Source: Salegentibacter sp. (GTDB lineage: Bacteria > Bacteroidota > Bacteroidia > Flavobacteriales > Flavobacteriaceae). Taken from it: a stretch of 9,782 nucleotides of DNA. The first letter of the stretch is position 1. Each line of letters starts with the position of its first letter. Shown here one piece after another: positions 1-6,539 of this stretch. Both the position numbers and the translations under genes were made by a program. The notes beneath the pieces are model-generated. The model was given only the letters and a program-made list of their open reading frames with translations. It was not told the DNA's origin and searched no databases. The stretch covers positions 1-9,782 of the forward strand of contig JAGXIG010000070.1 in assembly GCA_024635815.1 (NCBI GenBank). Reading direction: 5' to 3'.

Positions 1-80
1 ATTTCTTTATCAAATCAAATAAGATATTGAAAATCATAACTCATTGTATGCCAATATGCACTAGTCAATTTAAAGGTTTT

Positions 81-108
81 CAACCGGCAACTCACAACAG
101 AGAACTGA
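81..108. repeat. Four phased degenerate heptamers, consensus CAACnGA
   Basis: AAC occurs at 82, 89, 96 and 103, exactly every 7 bp, in the units CAACCGG, CAACTCA, CAACAGA and GAACTGA; a fifth, GACAATT, is too worn to count. The array lies just past the mutS stop codon, so it would form the start of the mutS 3' untranslated region. The minus strand reads repeated GTTG or GTTC units. It has the same period as the array at 5975-6016 but a different core. The remaining bases 1-80 show nothing else I can support. Confidence 0.6.
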
Positions 109-114
109 GACAAT

Positions 115-2742
115 TTAAGCCTTCGCTTTAGCCTTTTCCTTACCTACCAGTGTTCTTTTAATCTCGTTAAGCTTCATTAAAGCTTCTACAGGAGTGAGCG
201 TATCAATATCTATATGGATCAACTCCTCTTTTAATTCCTGTAAAATAGGATCGTCCAGGTTAAAGAAACTAAGCTGCATTTCTTCTTCGGCCGATTTCTT
301 TAAAACTTCCCCTGAATCTTGCATTTTGTGCGATTTTTCAAGTTTTTTCAGAATCTTGTTAGCGCGGTGTAAAACCTGTTGTGGCATTCCGGCCATTTTG
401 GCCACGTGAATTCCAAAACTATGCTCGCTCCCTCCCGGAACCAGTTTTCGAAGAAAAAGCACATTATCTTTCAACTCTTTTACCGAAACATTAAAATTCT
501 TTATGCGCTCAAAAGTATCGCACATTTCGTTGAGCTCATGGTAATGGGTTGCGAAAAGTGTTTTAGGCTTGGCGGGATGTTCGTGCAAATATTCACTTAT
601 GGCCCAGGCGATAGAAATTCCGTCGTAGGTGCTGGTTCCACGCCCTATTTCATCTAAAAGCACCAAACTACGATTAGAAATATTATTCAAAATACTCGCG
701 GTTTCGTTCATTTCTACCATAAAAGTAGATTCGCCCATAGAAATATTGTCACTGGCGCCAACACGGGTAAAGATCTTATCTACAAGACCGATATTCGCCG
801 CTTTTGCCGGCACAAAACTTCCCATTTGAGCCATAAGGACAATAAGCGCCGTCTGTCGCAAAATAGCCGACTTACCGCTCATATTAGGCCCGGTAATCAT
901 AATTACCTGCTGGTTTTCCCTGTCTAGCGTTACATTATTGGTAACATAAGTTTCCCCAATGGGCAGTTGCTTTTCAATAACCGGATGGCGGCCTTCTTCT
1001 ATATTCAGGTCGTGGTGTTCTTCAATTTCAGGCTTGCAGTAATTTTCGGCTTTCGCTTGCTGAGCGAAAGAGCATAAACAATCTAACTGGGCGATAAGTT
1101 GTGCGTTTTGCTGTACCGGCTGAATATAATCGTTCATCCAGATTACCAGCTTACCAAATAACTGTTGTTCCAGTTGTAAAATCTTTTCCTCGGCGCCTAA
1201 AATCTTCGCTTCATATTCCTTTAATTCTTCGGTAATATAACGCTCGGCATTTACCAAAGTCTGCTTTCTAATCCAACTTTCCGGCACCTTATCTTTATGC
1301 GTGTTGCGCACTTCAATATAATAGCCGTAAACATTATTGCTTCCGATTTTTAGGGAAGAAATCCCGGTAATTTGGGTTTCGCGTTTCAGCATATTATCGA
1401 GATAATCTTTTCCCGAAAAAGCTATTTTTCTAAGCTCGTCCAGTTCTTCCGAAAATCCTTCGGCTATACAATTTCCTTTCAAAATATTTACCGGGGCGTC
1501 TTCGTGCAAACTTTCGGTTATCTTTCCTCGAAGTAACTCACAGGAATGCAGATTATCACCAATTACTTTAATGGCTTCGTTCTTACTTTTCAGTGCAAGC
1601 TCTTTTATTGGAATAACTGCTTGTAGAGAATGATTAAGCTGAAGTACTTCCCGCGGAGTCACTTTTCCCGTGGCGACTTTAGAAATAAGCCGCTCCAGGT
1701 CGCTTATTTTTTTGATGTTTTGCTGAATTTCAGCTAAGACTGAAAAATTTTCTAGTAAAAATCCAACCACTTCGTGACGCTTTTTTACTTTATCGGCGTT
1801 CTTTAAAGGCAGGGCCAACCAGCGTTTTAAAAGCCTGCCGCCCATTGGCGAAATGGTTTTATCTATCACATCCAGCAAAGTCACCGCATTAGCTGCATTG
1901 GAATGATATAATTCCAGGTTTCTAATGGTAAAGCGGTCCATCCACACATATTCCTCTTCTGCGATTCGATTTATTGCGGTAATATGCTGCAGCTTGCGAT
2001 GCTGGGTTTCGGCCAAATAATGTAAGATCGCACCCGAGGCGATAATCCCCTCTTCCAGGTGTTCTACGCCAAAACCTTTTAAAGATTTGGTTTGAAAATG
2101 TTCATTTAGTGTTTCGTAGGCAAAATCCTGTTTAAAAATCCAGTCTTCCTGGTAAAATGTATGAAAATCTTCCCCGAAAATCTGCTTAAAATCCTTCTTG
2201 TTTTTCTTCGGAATCAAGACCTCACTGGGGCTGAAATTCTGAAGTAACTTATCTATATATTCTGAGTTTCCCTGGGCGGTAAGAAACTCGCCGGTGGAAA
2301 CATCTAAAAACGAAACTCCAAAGATTTTCTTTCCGAAGTGAATAGCGCATAAAAAATTATTCGATTTACTCTGAAGCACCTCATCGCTTAAAGCCACACC
2401 GGGAGTTACTAGTTCGGTCACGCCACGCTTTACGATGGTCTTAGTCATTTTAGGATCTTCCAGCTGATCACAGATGGCCACCCGCTCCCCTGCTTTCACC
2501 AGTTTTGGCAAATAGGTATTTAAAGAATGATGCGGAAATCCCGCCAGCTCAGAGCGTTCACTCCCGTTGTTTCTGTTAGTGCAGACAATATTTAAAATCC
2601 GCGCGGTTTTTACTGCGTCTTCTCCAAAAGTCTCATAGAAATCGCCCACCCGAAACAACAACAATGCATCGGGATACTTTGCCTTAATGGCATTGTATTG
2701 CTTCATTAACGGAGTGACTTTAGGGGATTTCTTGGCTGCCAA
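115..2742 (-). CDS. mutS: DNA mismatch repair protein MutS
   Basis: Recognises base mismatches and small loops in newly copied DNA and recruits MutL in the cytoplasm. It has 875 residues, a normal length for MutS. Domain I carries the mismatch-wedge motif Phe35-x-Glu37 in GDFYETF. Connector, lever (about 270-560) and clamp domains follow. The ATPase domain has Walker A GPNMSGKS (618-625), the conserved stretch [16 protein letters not shown] (659-674), Walker [12 protein letters not shown] (695-705) and His733 in ATHYHEL. QLSFF at 823-827 fits a sliding-clamp binding motif. The last 35 residues before the Lys/Ala tail resemble the C-terminal oligomerisation helices. The start is TTG at 2742: an in-frame TAA lies five codons upstream, and the first ATG (2706) would remove the conserved TPLM-QY segment. 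No mutL is in the window. The gene lies 88 bp after the ModF-like ATPase. The TAA stop is followed within 6 bp by a heptamer repeat array. Confidence 0.98.
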   Translation of the reverse strand: MAAKKSPKVTPLMKQYNAIKAKYPDALLLFRVGDFYETFGEDAVKTARILNIVCTNRNNGSERSELAGFPHHSLNTYLPKLVKAGERVAICDQLEDPKMTKTIVKRGVTELVTPGVALSDEVLQSKSNNFLCAIHFGKKIFGVSFLDVSTGEFLTAQGNSEYIDKLLQNFSPSEVLIPKKNKKDFKQIFGEDFHTFYQEDWIFKQDFAYETLNEHFQTKSLKGFGVEHLEEGIIASGAILHYLAETQHRKLQHITAINRIAEEEYVWMDRFTIRNLELYHSNAANAVTLLDVIDKTISPMGGRLLKRWLALPLKNADKVKKRHEVVGFLLENFSVLAEIQQNIKKISDLERLISKVATGKVTPREVLQLNHSLQAVIPIKELALKSKNEAIKVIGDNLHSCELLRGKITESLHEDAPVNILKGNCIAEGFSEELDELRKIAFSGKDYLDNMLKRETQITGISSLKIGSNNVYGYYIEVRNTHKDKVPESWIRKQTLVNAERYITEELKEYEAKILGAEEKILQLEQQLFGKLVIWMNDYIQPVQQNAQLIAQLDCLCSFAQQAKAENYCKPEIEEHHDLNIEEGRHPVIEKQLPIGETYVTNNVTLDRENQQVIMITGPNMSGKSAILRQTALIVLMAQMGSFVPAKAANIGLVDKIFTRVGASDNISMGESTFMVEMNETASILNNISNRSLVLLDEIGRGTSTYDGISIAWAISEYLHEHPAKPKTLFATHYHELNEMCDTFERIKNFNVSVKELKDNVLFLRKLVPGGSEHSFGIHVAKMAGMPQQVLHRANKILKKLEKSHKMQDSGEVLKKSAEEEMQLSFFNLDDPILQELKEELIHIDIDTLTPVEALMKLNEIKRTLVGKEKAKAKA

Positions 2743-2764
2743 AATTTTTAAATTTTATTTCCCG

Positions 2765-2772
2765 CTAAAGTA
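2765..2772 (-). promoter_or_regulatory. Possible -7 promoter element of mutS
   Basis: The 88-bp gap before mutS holds TACTTTAG on the minus strand, matching seven of eight positions of the Bacteroidota -7 consensus TAnnTTTG. It lies 22 bp before the TTG start, leaving a leader of about 15 bases. No TTG is seen at the expected -33 distance, so mutS may equally be read through from the upstream ABC genes. Confidence 0.22.
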
Positions 2773-2830
2773 CAGAATCCCATATTTTAAAGGAAAATTA
2801 TCTCAGGAAGTTATTCAATTTTTTCCACAA

Positions 2831-4078
2831 TTATTCTACTAGAATTTCCCCCTTCGATCCATTTTTAGAAGGAATTAAGCGGTAAACAGCTTTTGGCTGC
2901 AAGCCTTTCTCTGCTCTATGCGATACAAAGATTACCGCTGTTTCGCTTTCTTTTGCGATAAGGTTGATAAGCGAAGTAATTTCGAGTGCACTTTTATCGT
3001 CCAGTGAGGTTGTGGGCTCATCTAAAATAAGCAAAGGTGGGTGCTTTATCATTGCCCTGCCAATTAAGACTATTCTTTTGTGTAACTCAGATAATTCTGT
3101 AAAAACGGCTCCAGGTTTAACTTCCATCTTCAGGGTTTTTAACCATTCTTTGGCCAACCTTATTTCTTTATCGCTAGGTTTTTGATATAATCCCACGCTA
3201 TCTAACAAACCGGAAATCAGCATCTCCTGCACGGTGTTTCTTCTGCTAAAAAGCTCGGTAAGGGCGGGGGAAAAATAACCGATTTTCCTTTTAATCTCCC
3301 ACACGCTTTCACCGCTGCCTTTTTTGTTTCCGAACAAATATAAGTTTACGCCATAAGCCTTGGGGTTATCCCCATAGATCATAGAAAGCAAAGTGGTTTT
3401 CCCAGAACCATTAGGCCCGATAAGTTGCCAGAAATCGCCTTTTTTAATTTCCCAGCTAATATTTTTTAAAATCGGTTGATCCTCATAGGAGACCGAAACC
3501 TTCTTTATTTTCACCAAAACCTCCGGAATTCCTTGAAAACTTCCCGGCGCCGGCGGAATAGTTTTTATTGTTGAAAAATTGGTTTCATTCTGATTTTCTA
3601 AAAATTCTGAAGCATTAATAACTTCTAAAATCTTTCCGTTTTCAACTTTCAAAACCGAACGTACAAAAGGCAATAAATCTTCTTTCCGATTAAAAACCTG
3701 GATGATAACAGTAGTTTCTGAAATATGCTGCAGGGTTGACTTTAATTCAGTAACCGAAGCCCGATCCAAACTATCAAAGGGATTGTCTAAAACCAAAAAA
3801 TCTGGTTTTTGATTAAGTAAATACTTCAAAAAAGCTTTTCGTTTTTCTCCACTTGAAAAAGTTCTTAGAGAACGATTCTCATTCTGAATTAACACCGAAT
3901 TCCCGTGTTTATAATCTTCCTCAATAAATTTATTTAAAACCACTTCGGAAAACAGCAGGCCTTTTTTTCCTTTTAATTCTTTCAATTCAGCCGTGGGATT
4001 ACCCTGCAACAGGTGCTGCATACATTCTCCCGTTATTGAAAAGTCGGTTCCAAAAATTGCGTAATGTTTTAAATTCAT
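2831..4078 (-). CDS. ModF-like tandem ATP-binding-cassette protein with one degenerate ATP site
   Basis: Soluble protein with two ABC ATPase domains, 415 residues from this start, and no membrane segment. By eye it follows E. coli ModF (about 490 residues), especially GDFWQLIGPNGSGKTTLLS and GYFSPALTE. Domain 1 (1-150) is shortened: it begins at the strand leading into the P-loop, which reads FGTDFSITGE and lacks the Walker A Lys. Its signature FSSGEKR (74-80) is kept, but Walker B is VLDNP, with Asn99 for the catalytic Glu. Domain 2 (185-415) has intact Walker A (221-228), Walker B LLILDEP (349-355) and His387, but its signature is LSELHKR (329-335), without the Gly-Gln. An in-frame ATG at 4132 would add 18 residues that overlap the exporter gene; the ATG at 4078 is preferred. 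The molybdate role implied by the name is unproven, as no mod genes are nearby. It may act as a regulatory or energy-coupling partner. Confidence 0.85.
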   Translation of the reverse strand: MNLKHYAIFGTDFSITGECMQHLLQGNPTAELKELKGKKGLLFSEVVLNKFIEEDYKHGNSVLIQNENRSLRTFSSGEKRKAFLKYLLNQKPDFLVLDNPFDSLDRASVTELKSTLQHISETTVIIQVFNRKEDLLPFVRSVLKVENGKILEVINASEFLENQNETNFSTIKTIPPAPGSFQGIPEVLVKIKKVSVSYEDQPILKNISWEIKKGDFWQLIGPNGSGKTTLLSMIYGDNPKAYGVNLYLFGNKKGSGESVWEIKRKIGYFSPALTELFSRRNTVQEMLISGLLDSVGLYQKPSDKEIRLAKEWLKTLKMEVKPGAVFTELSELHKRIVLIGRAMIKHPPLLILDEPTTSLDDKSALEITSLINLIAKESETAVIFVSHRAEKGLQPKAVYRLIPSKNGSKGEILVE

Positions 4079-4087
4079 TCTTAAAAA

Positions 4088-4093
4088 TTTCCT
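4088..4093 (-). promoter_or_regulatory. Possible ribosome binding site fixing the ModF-like start at 4078
   Basis: AGGAAA on the minus strand ends 9 bp before the ATG at 4078 and overlaps the TAG stop of the exporter, an arrangement that favours coupled translation. It supports 4078 over the in-frame ATG at 4132, which lies inside the exporter gene. Bacteroidota often start without such sites, so support is moderate. Confidence 0.35.
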
Positions 4094-5924
4094 ATTGATA
4101 CCCCTGCGCCTGCAAATTGAACAATTCAGCATACAGCTTATCGTTTTTCATCAGTTCCCGGTGGGTTCCAATTTCTAGAACAGCTCCATTTTTCAAAACC
4201 ATGATCCTATCGGCTATTCTTACCGTGCTGAAGCGATGGGAAATAATTACTGCGGTTTTCCCTTCGGTTAGTTTAATGAACCGGTCGAAAGCTTCGGTTT
4301 CGGCACGGGCATCTAAAGCCGAAGTGGGTTCGTCTAAAATTAAAACCTCAGCATCTTTCATATAAGCACGGGCAATTGCGATCTTTTGCCACTGCCCGCC
4401 CGAAAGGTCTTTGCCTTGCTTAAAACGTTTCCCCAATTGCTGATCGTAACCTCGCGGCATTTCAGAAATCACCTCATTCGCCAGGCTTTTCTCAGCAGCG
4501 CTGTCTATTCGCGGCTGATTCTTGATTTCTTCAATTTCACCCATCGCGATATTTTCTCTAAGCGTTAATTCGAACTTTACAAAATCCTGAAAGATCACTC
4601 CGAAATATTGCTGATACTGAGTTTGATTGTATTCTCTTACCGGAATATCATCGAGTAGAATTTCACCTTCCGTAGGTTCATAAAAACGCAGTAATAATTT
4701 AATAAGTGTCGTTTTCCCAGCTCCATTCTCCCCTACAAAAGCGAGTTTTTCTCCTGCTTTTAATTCAAAATTGATATTTCGCACCACCCAGGCTTCAGAT
4801 TTAGGATACTTAAATCCGACGTTTTTAAATTCAAATCCTTTTTTGATTTTCTTTGGAAGCGGTAATTTTTCTTCTGAAGTTTCCTCAGAATATTTAAGGT
4901 CTAAAAATTCAAAATAGTCCTGAAGATAAAGTGCGCTTTCCGTAATGGCTGTAAACCGGGTGAAAAATCCCTGCAATTTAGATCGCAACCTATTGAAAGA
5001 TCCTGAAAGGAAAGTAAGGTCACCAAGCGTAAAAATTCCCGCTACGGTTCTAAAAACTATTAAAAGATAAGCTCCATAATATGCTCCCGTGCCAATCACA
5101 TTAAATAATGAACCCCAACCGGCACGTTGCTTTGCCAGTTTTTTACTCATTAAATAATAAGTATCAGAAAGGTTTTTAAAACGTTCTGCCAGGTAATTTG
5201 AAAGTCCGAAGAGCTTCACTTCTTTTGCCGTCACATCGCTGGCGCCAGCATAGCGTAAATAATCCAGTTCCCGGCGTTCCTGCGTCCAGCTTCTAGCCAG
5301 GGAATAACTGGTGCCGCTAAATTTTATCTCGTTGATTATGGTAGGGATTACCGAAACAACCAGTAAAATAATAAGCCAGGGCTCAAAAGCCACAACTCCT
5401 GCAAGTAATGAAAAGATAACCACCAGATCTTCACCCTGGGTAAGAATATTAGACATAAGCCCGACCCTGCCTGTGGTTTGCTGCCGGGCACGTTCCAGCT
5501 TATCATAAAACTCGGAATCTTCCAACTGGTCCAGATTTAATTCTGAAGTTTTCTTAATAATACGAACTGAAGTATTTATACTATACTGATCGCCCAATAA
5601 ACCATCAGTCAAACTGATCGCACGGCTCATTAAATCTGATAAAATCGCAAGTCCAAATTCTACAGCCACTAATAGCCATAACCTGTCCAGATCTTTGGTT
5701 TCCGCAGCGATTTGTAGTACCACTTCATCAATAATTAATTTCCCGATCCAAAGAATTATGACCGGTAAAACAGCGTTAATGGTCCTTGCCAATACATTCG
5801 CGTAAAACAGCGAAGGATTTACTTTTCTAATTTCCTTAAAAAAACGAGGCACAAACTTTAGGGAAGCAAAACTCCCCCGAAAAGTAACTTTATTGGCTTC
5901 TAATGATTTTCTGGATCTTGGCAA
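4092..5924 (-). CDS. ABC exporter half-transporter, membrane domain fused to ATPase
   Basis: Type IV (exporter-fold) ABC transporter, 610 residues, acting as a dimer in the inner membrane. Likely membrane helices are at about 42-65, 82-104, 166-182, 184-200, 272-292 and 294-312. The ATPase domain follows from about 365: A-loop Tyr373, Walker A GENGAGKT (398-405), Q-loop Gln446, signature LSGGQ (507-511), Walker B VLILDEP (527-533) with catalytic Glu532, and switch His563. All catalytic residues are present. The signature is preceded by LGKRFKQGKD, not the usual exporter X-loop TxVGExG, and is followed by WQK. This form is familiar from SpaT/NisT-type peptide exporters, so a peptide or lipid-like substrate is possible but unproven. 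The start is TTG at 5924: an in-frame TAA lies eight codons upstream and no Met occurs in the first 98 residues. It stops 13 bp before the ModF-like ATPase gene, so the two are probably one operon. Confidence 0.93.
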   Translation of the reverse strand: MPRSRKSLEANKVTFRGSFASLKFVPRFFKEIRKVNPSLFYANVLARTINAVLPVIILWIGKLIIDEVVLQIAAETKDLDRLWLLVAVEFGLAILSDLMSRAISLTDGLLGDQYSINTSVRIIKKTSELNLDQLEDSEFYDKLERARQQTTGRVGLMSNILTQGEDLVVIFSLLAGVVAFEPWLIILLVVSVIPTIINEIKFSGTSYSLARSWTQERRELDYLRYAGASDVTAKEVKLFGLSNYLAERFKNLSDTYYLMSKKLAKQRAGWGSLFNVIGTGAYYGAYLLIVFRTVAGIFTLGDLTFLSGSFNRLRSKLQGFFTRFTAITESALYLQDYFEFLDLKYSEETSEEKLPLPKKIKKGFEFKNVGFKYPKSEAWVVRNINFELKAGEKLAFVGENGAGKTTLIKLLLRFYEPTEGEILLDDIPVREYNQTQYQQYFGVIFQDFVKFELTLRENIAMGEIEEIKNQPRIDSAAEKSLANEVISEMPRGYDQQLGKRFKQGKDLSGGQWQKIAIARAYMKDAEVLILDEPTSALDARAETEAFDRFIKLTEGKTAVIISHRFSTVRIADRIMVLKNGAVLEIGTHRELMKNDKLYAELFNLQAQGYQ

Positions 5925-5974
5925 GGATGATTTTTTCTTTGCAAGTTAGGCAAGATTTGAGAAATTCAGGTATA

Positions 5975-6016
5975 ATAAGAAATAAGAGTAAAGACCCAAG
6001 ATACAAGACTAAAGAC
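5975..6016. repeat. Six phased degenerate heptamers, consensus nnAAGAn
   Basis: AAGA occurs at 5977, 5984, 5991, 5998, 6005 and 6012, exactly every 7 bp. The six units are ATAAGAA, ATAAGAG, TAAAGAC, CCAAGAT, ACAAGAC and TAAAGAC. The four central bases are invariant while the flanking bases vary. The array lies in the 161-bp gap between the DUF4377 stop and the exporter start. In a transcript from the minus strand it reads as repeated pyrimidine-rich TCTT units. Its role is unknown. Confidence 0.75.
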
Positions 6017-6085
6017 ATGTAACCTAAAAATCAAAAGGTAGAAACTACTGTATTAGTCACGGAAACAAGGTTGCTTTATAACAAC

Positions 6086-6421
6086 TTAAACCTGCTCCTT
6101 CGAAATTATCTTTACCAATCGGTAGGAAATCGAGGAGCCATCCATGGGAGGATTTTTAATTTTCTGCTTCTTTACTTTTAGATGGTAAATATAGCCAGGT
6201 TCATAATCAAAACCTTCTATGCTGTCTTCGTAATAGAAAAGGCTCCAGTCATCTGTACCTATCTGGTCTCCTTCCTGCACAAGAAGGCAATTTCCTTCCA
6301 TTTCACCTACGCATTCTACGGTATAGCTATTTACAACCATATCTACAACTCCGTTTAGGTCTCCGTTTAAGTTACAGCTAAAAAGCAAAAACACCAATCC
6401 CATAAGTCCTTTGAGTTTCAT
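6086..6421 (-). CDS. Small DUF4377-domain lipoprotein
   Basis: A 111-residue protein of unknown function. Residues 1-15 form a hydrophobic signal ending in L-F-S-C, giving a probable lipidated Cys16; Phe at the -2 position is tolerated but not classical. The mature part matches what I recall of DUF4377, a small beta-rich domain found alone or beside HslJ/META domains in envelope proteins: Cys37 and Cys45 as a probable disulfide pair, W59, the motif IEGFDYEPGYIYHL at 68-81, and NPPMDGSS at 90-97. It is expected to be anchored in the outer membrane or periplasm. The gene starts with ATG, has no obvious Shine-Dalgarno sequence, and lies 118 bp after the amidohydrolase. That gap holds a palindrome and a possible -7 box, so it may have its own promoter. 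The domain is recognised from memory; no biochemical function is claimed. Confidence 0.8.
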   Translation of the reverse strand: MKLKGLMGLVFLLFSCNLNGDLNGVVDMVVNSYTVECVGEMEGNCLLVQEGDQIGTDDWSLFYYEDSIEGFDYEPGYIYHLKVKKQKIKNPPMDGSSISYRLVKIISKEQV

Positions 6422-6438
6422 ATCAATCTGGTTTTACT

Positions 6439-6446
6439 TAAAGGTA
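6439..6446 (-). promoter_or_regulatory. Possible -7 promoter element of the DUF4377 lipoprotein gene
   Basis: The minus strand reads TACCTTTA, seven of eight positions of the Bacteroidota -7 consensus TAnnTTTG, 17 bp before the ATG at 6421. No convincing TTG -33 element is present at the usual spacing. The 12-bp palindrome lies 24 bp further upstream. This is a weak call. Confidence 0.2.
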
Positions 6447-6470
6447 AGAGATTTCGTGATTTACGGAGAG

Positions 6471-6482
6471 GGGGATATCCCC
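6471..6482. promoter_or_regulatory. Perfect 12-bp palindrome GGGGATATCCCC, possible operator
   Basis: The sequence GGGGATATCCCC is exactly self-complementary and sits in an AT-rich gap, 49 bp upstream of the DUF4377 lipoprotein start. Symmetry stops at the next base on each side. Such a site could bind a dimeric regulator or form a small GGGG/CCCC hairpin with an ATAT loop. No T-run follows it on the minus strand, so it is not a standard terminator for the amidohydrolase. The regulatory role is inferred. Confidence 0.3.
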
Positions 6483-6539
6483 TATTATATTAAAAATTTC
6501 AGCTTCCAAAATATCACCCGAACCTAGACACTGCCGTGG

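Larger units (their letters stand above)
6438..6539 (-). other. 33-codon open extension after the amidohydrolase stop, possible gene remnant
   Basis: Directly after the TAG stop of the amidohydrolase, the same frame continues for 33 sense codons and ends with TAA at 6440-6438. Its middle reads L-E-A-E-I-F-N-I-I-G-D, which recalls the strand 'EIYNxxGQ' in type IX secretion C-terminal sorting domains of Bacteroidota. It has no start codon of its own and is very short. It could be chance, the eroded end of a vanished gene, or the former C-terminus of the upstream gene. The similarity is by eye only. Confidence 0.18.

Noticed and set aside
75..85. GGTT-TTC-AACC hairpin as a mutS terminator
   Set aside because: Four base pairs with a three-base loop and only TTTAAATT after it is too weak to call.
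379..829. Plus-strand open frames across mutS and similar ones across other genes
   Set aside because: They lie wholly inside well-supported minus-strand genes, show no recognisable domains, and are explained as shadows of the coding strand.
4079..4132. Longer N-terminus of the ModF-like protein from the ATG at 4132
   Set aside because: The extra 18 residues are an out-of-frame reading of the exporter C-terminus, rich in Cys and Arg and unlike the family. The ATG at 4078 has an AGGAAA upstream and starts at the strand leading to the P-loop.
5975..6016. CRISPR-like array
   Set aside because: Units are 7 bp with no spacers between them, and no cas genes are present.
6067..6087. Hairpin AGGTTG/CAACTT as a terminator of the DUF4377 gene
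   Set aside because: The stem has only six pairs including a G-T wobble, overlaps the stop codon, and has no T-run after it on the minus strand.
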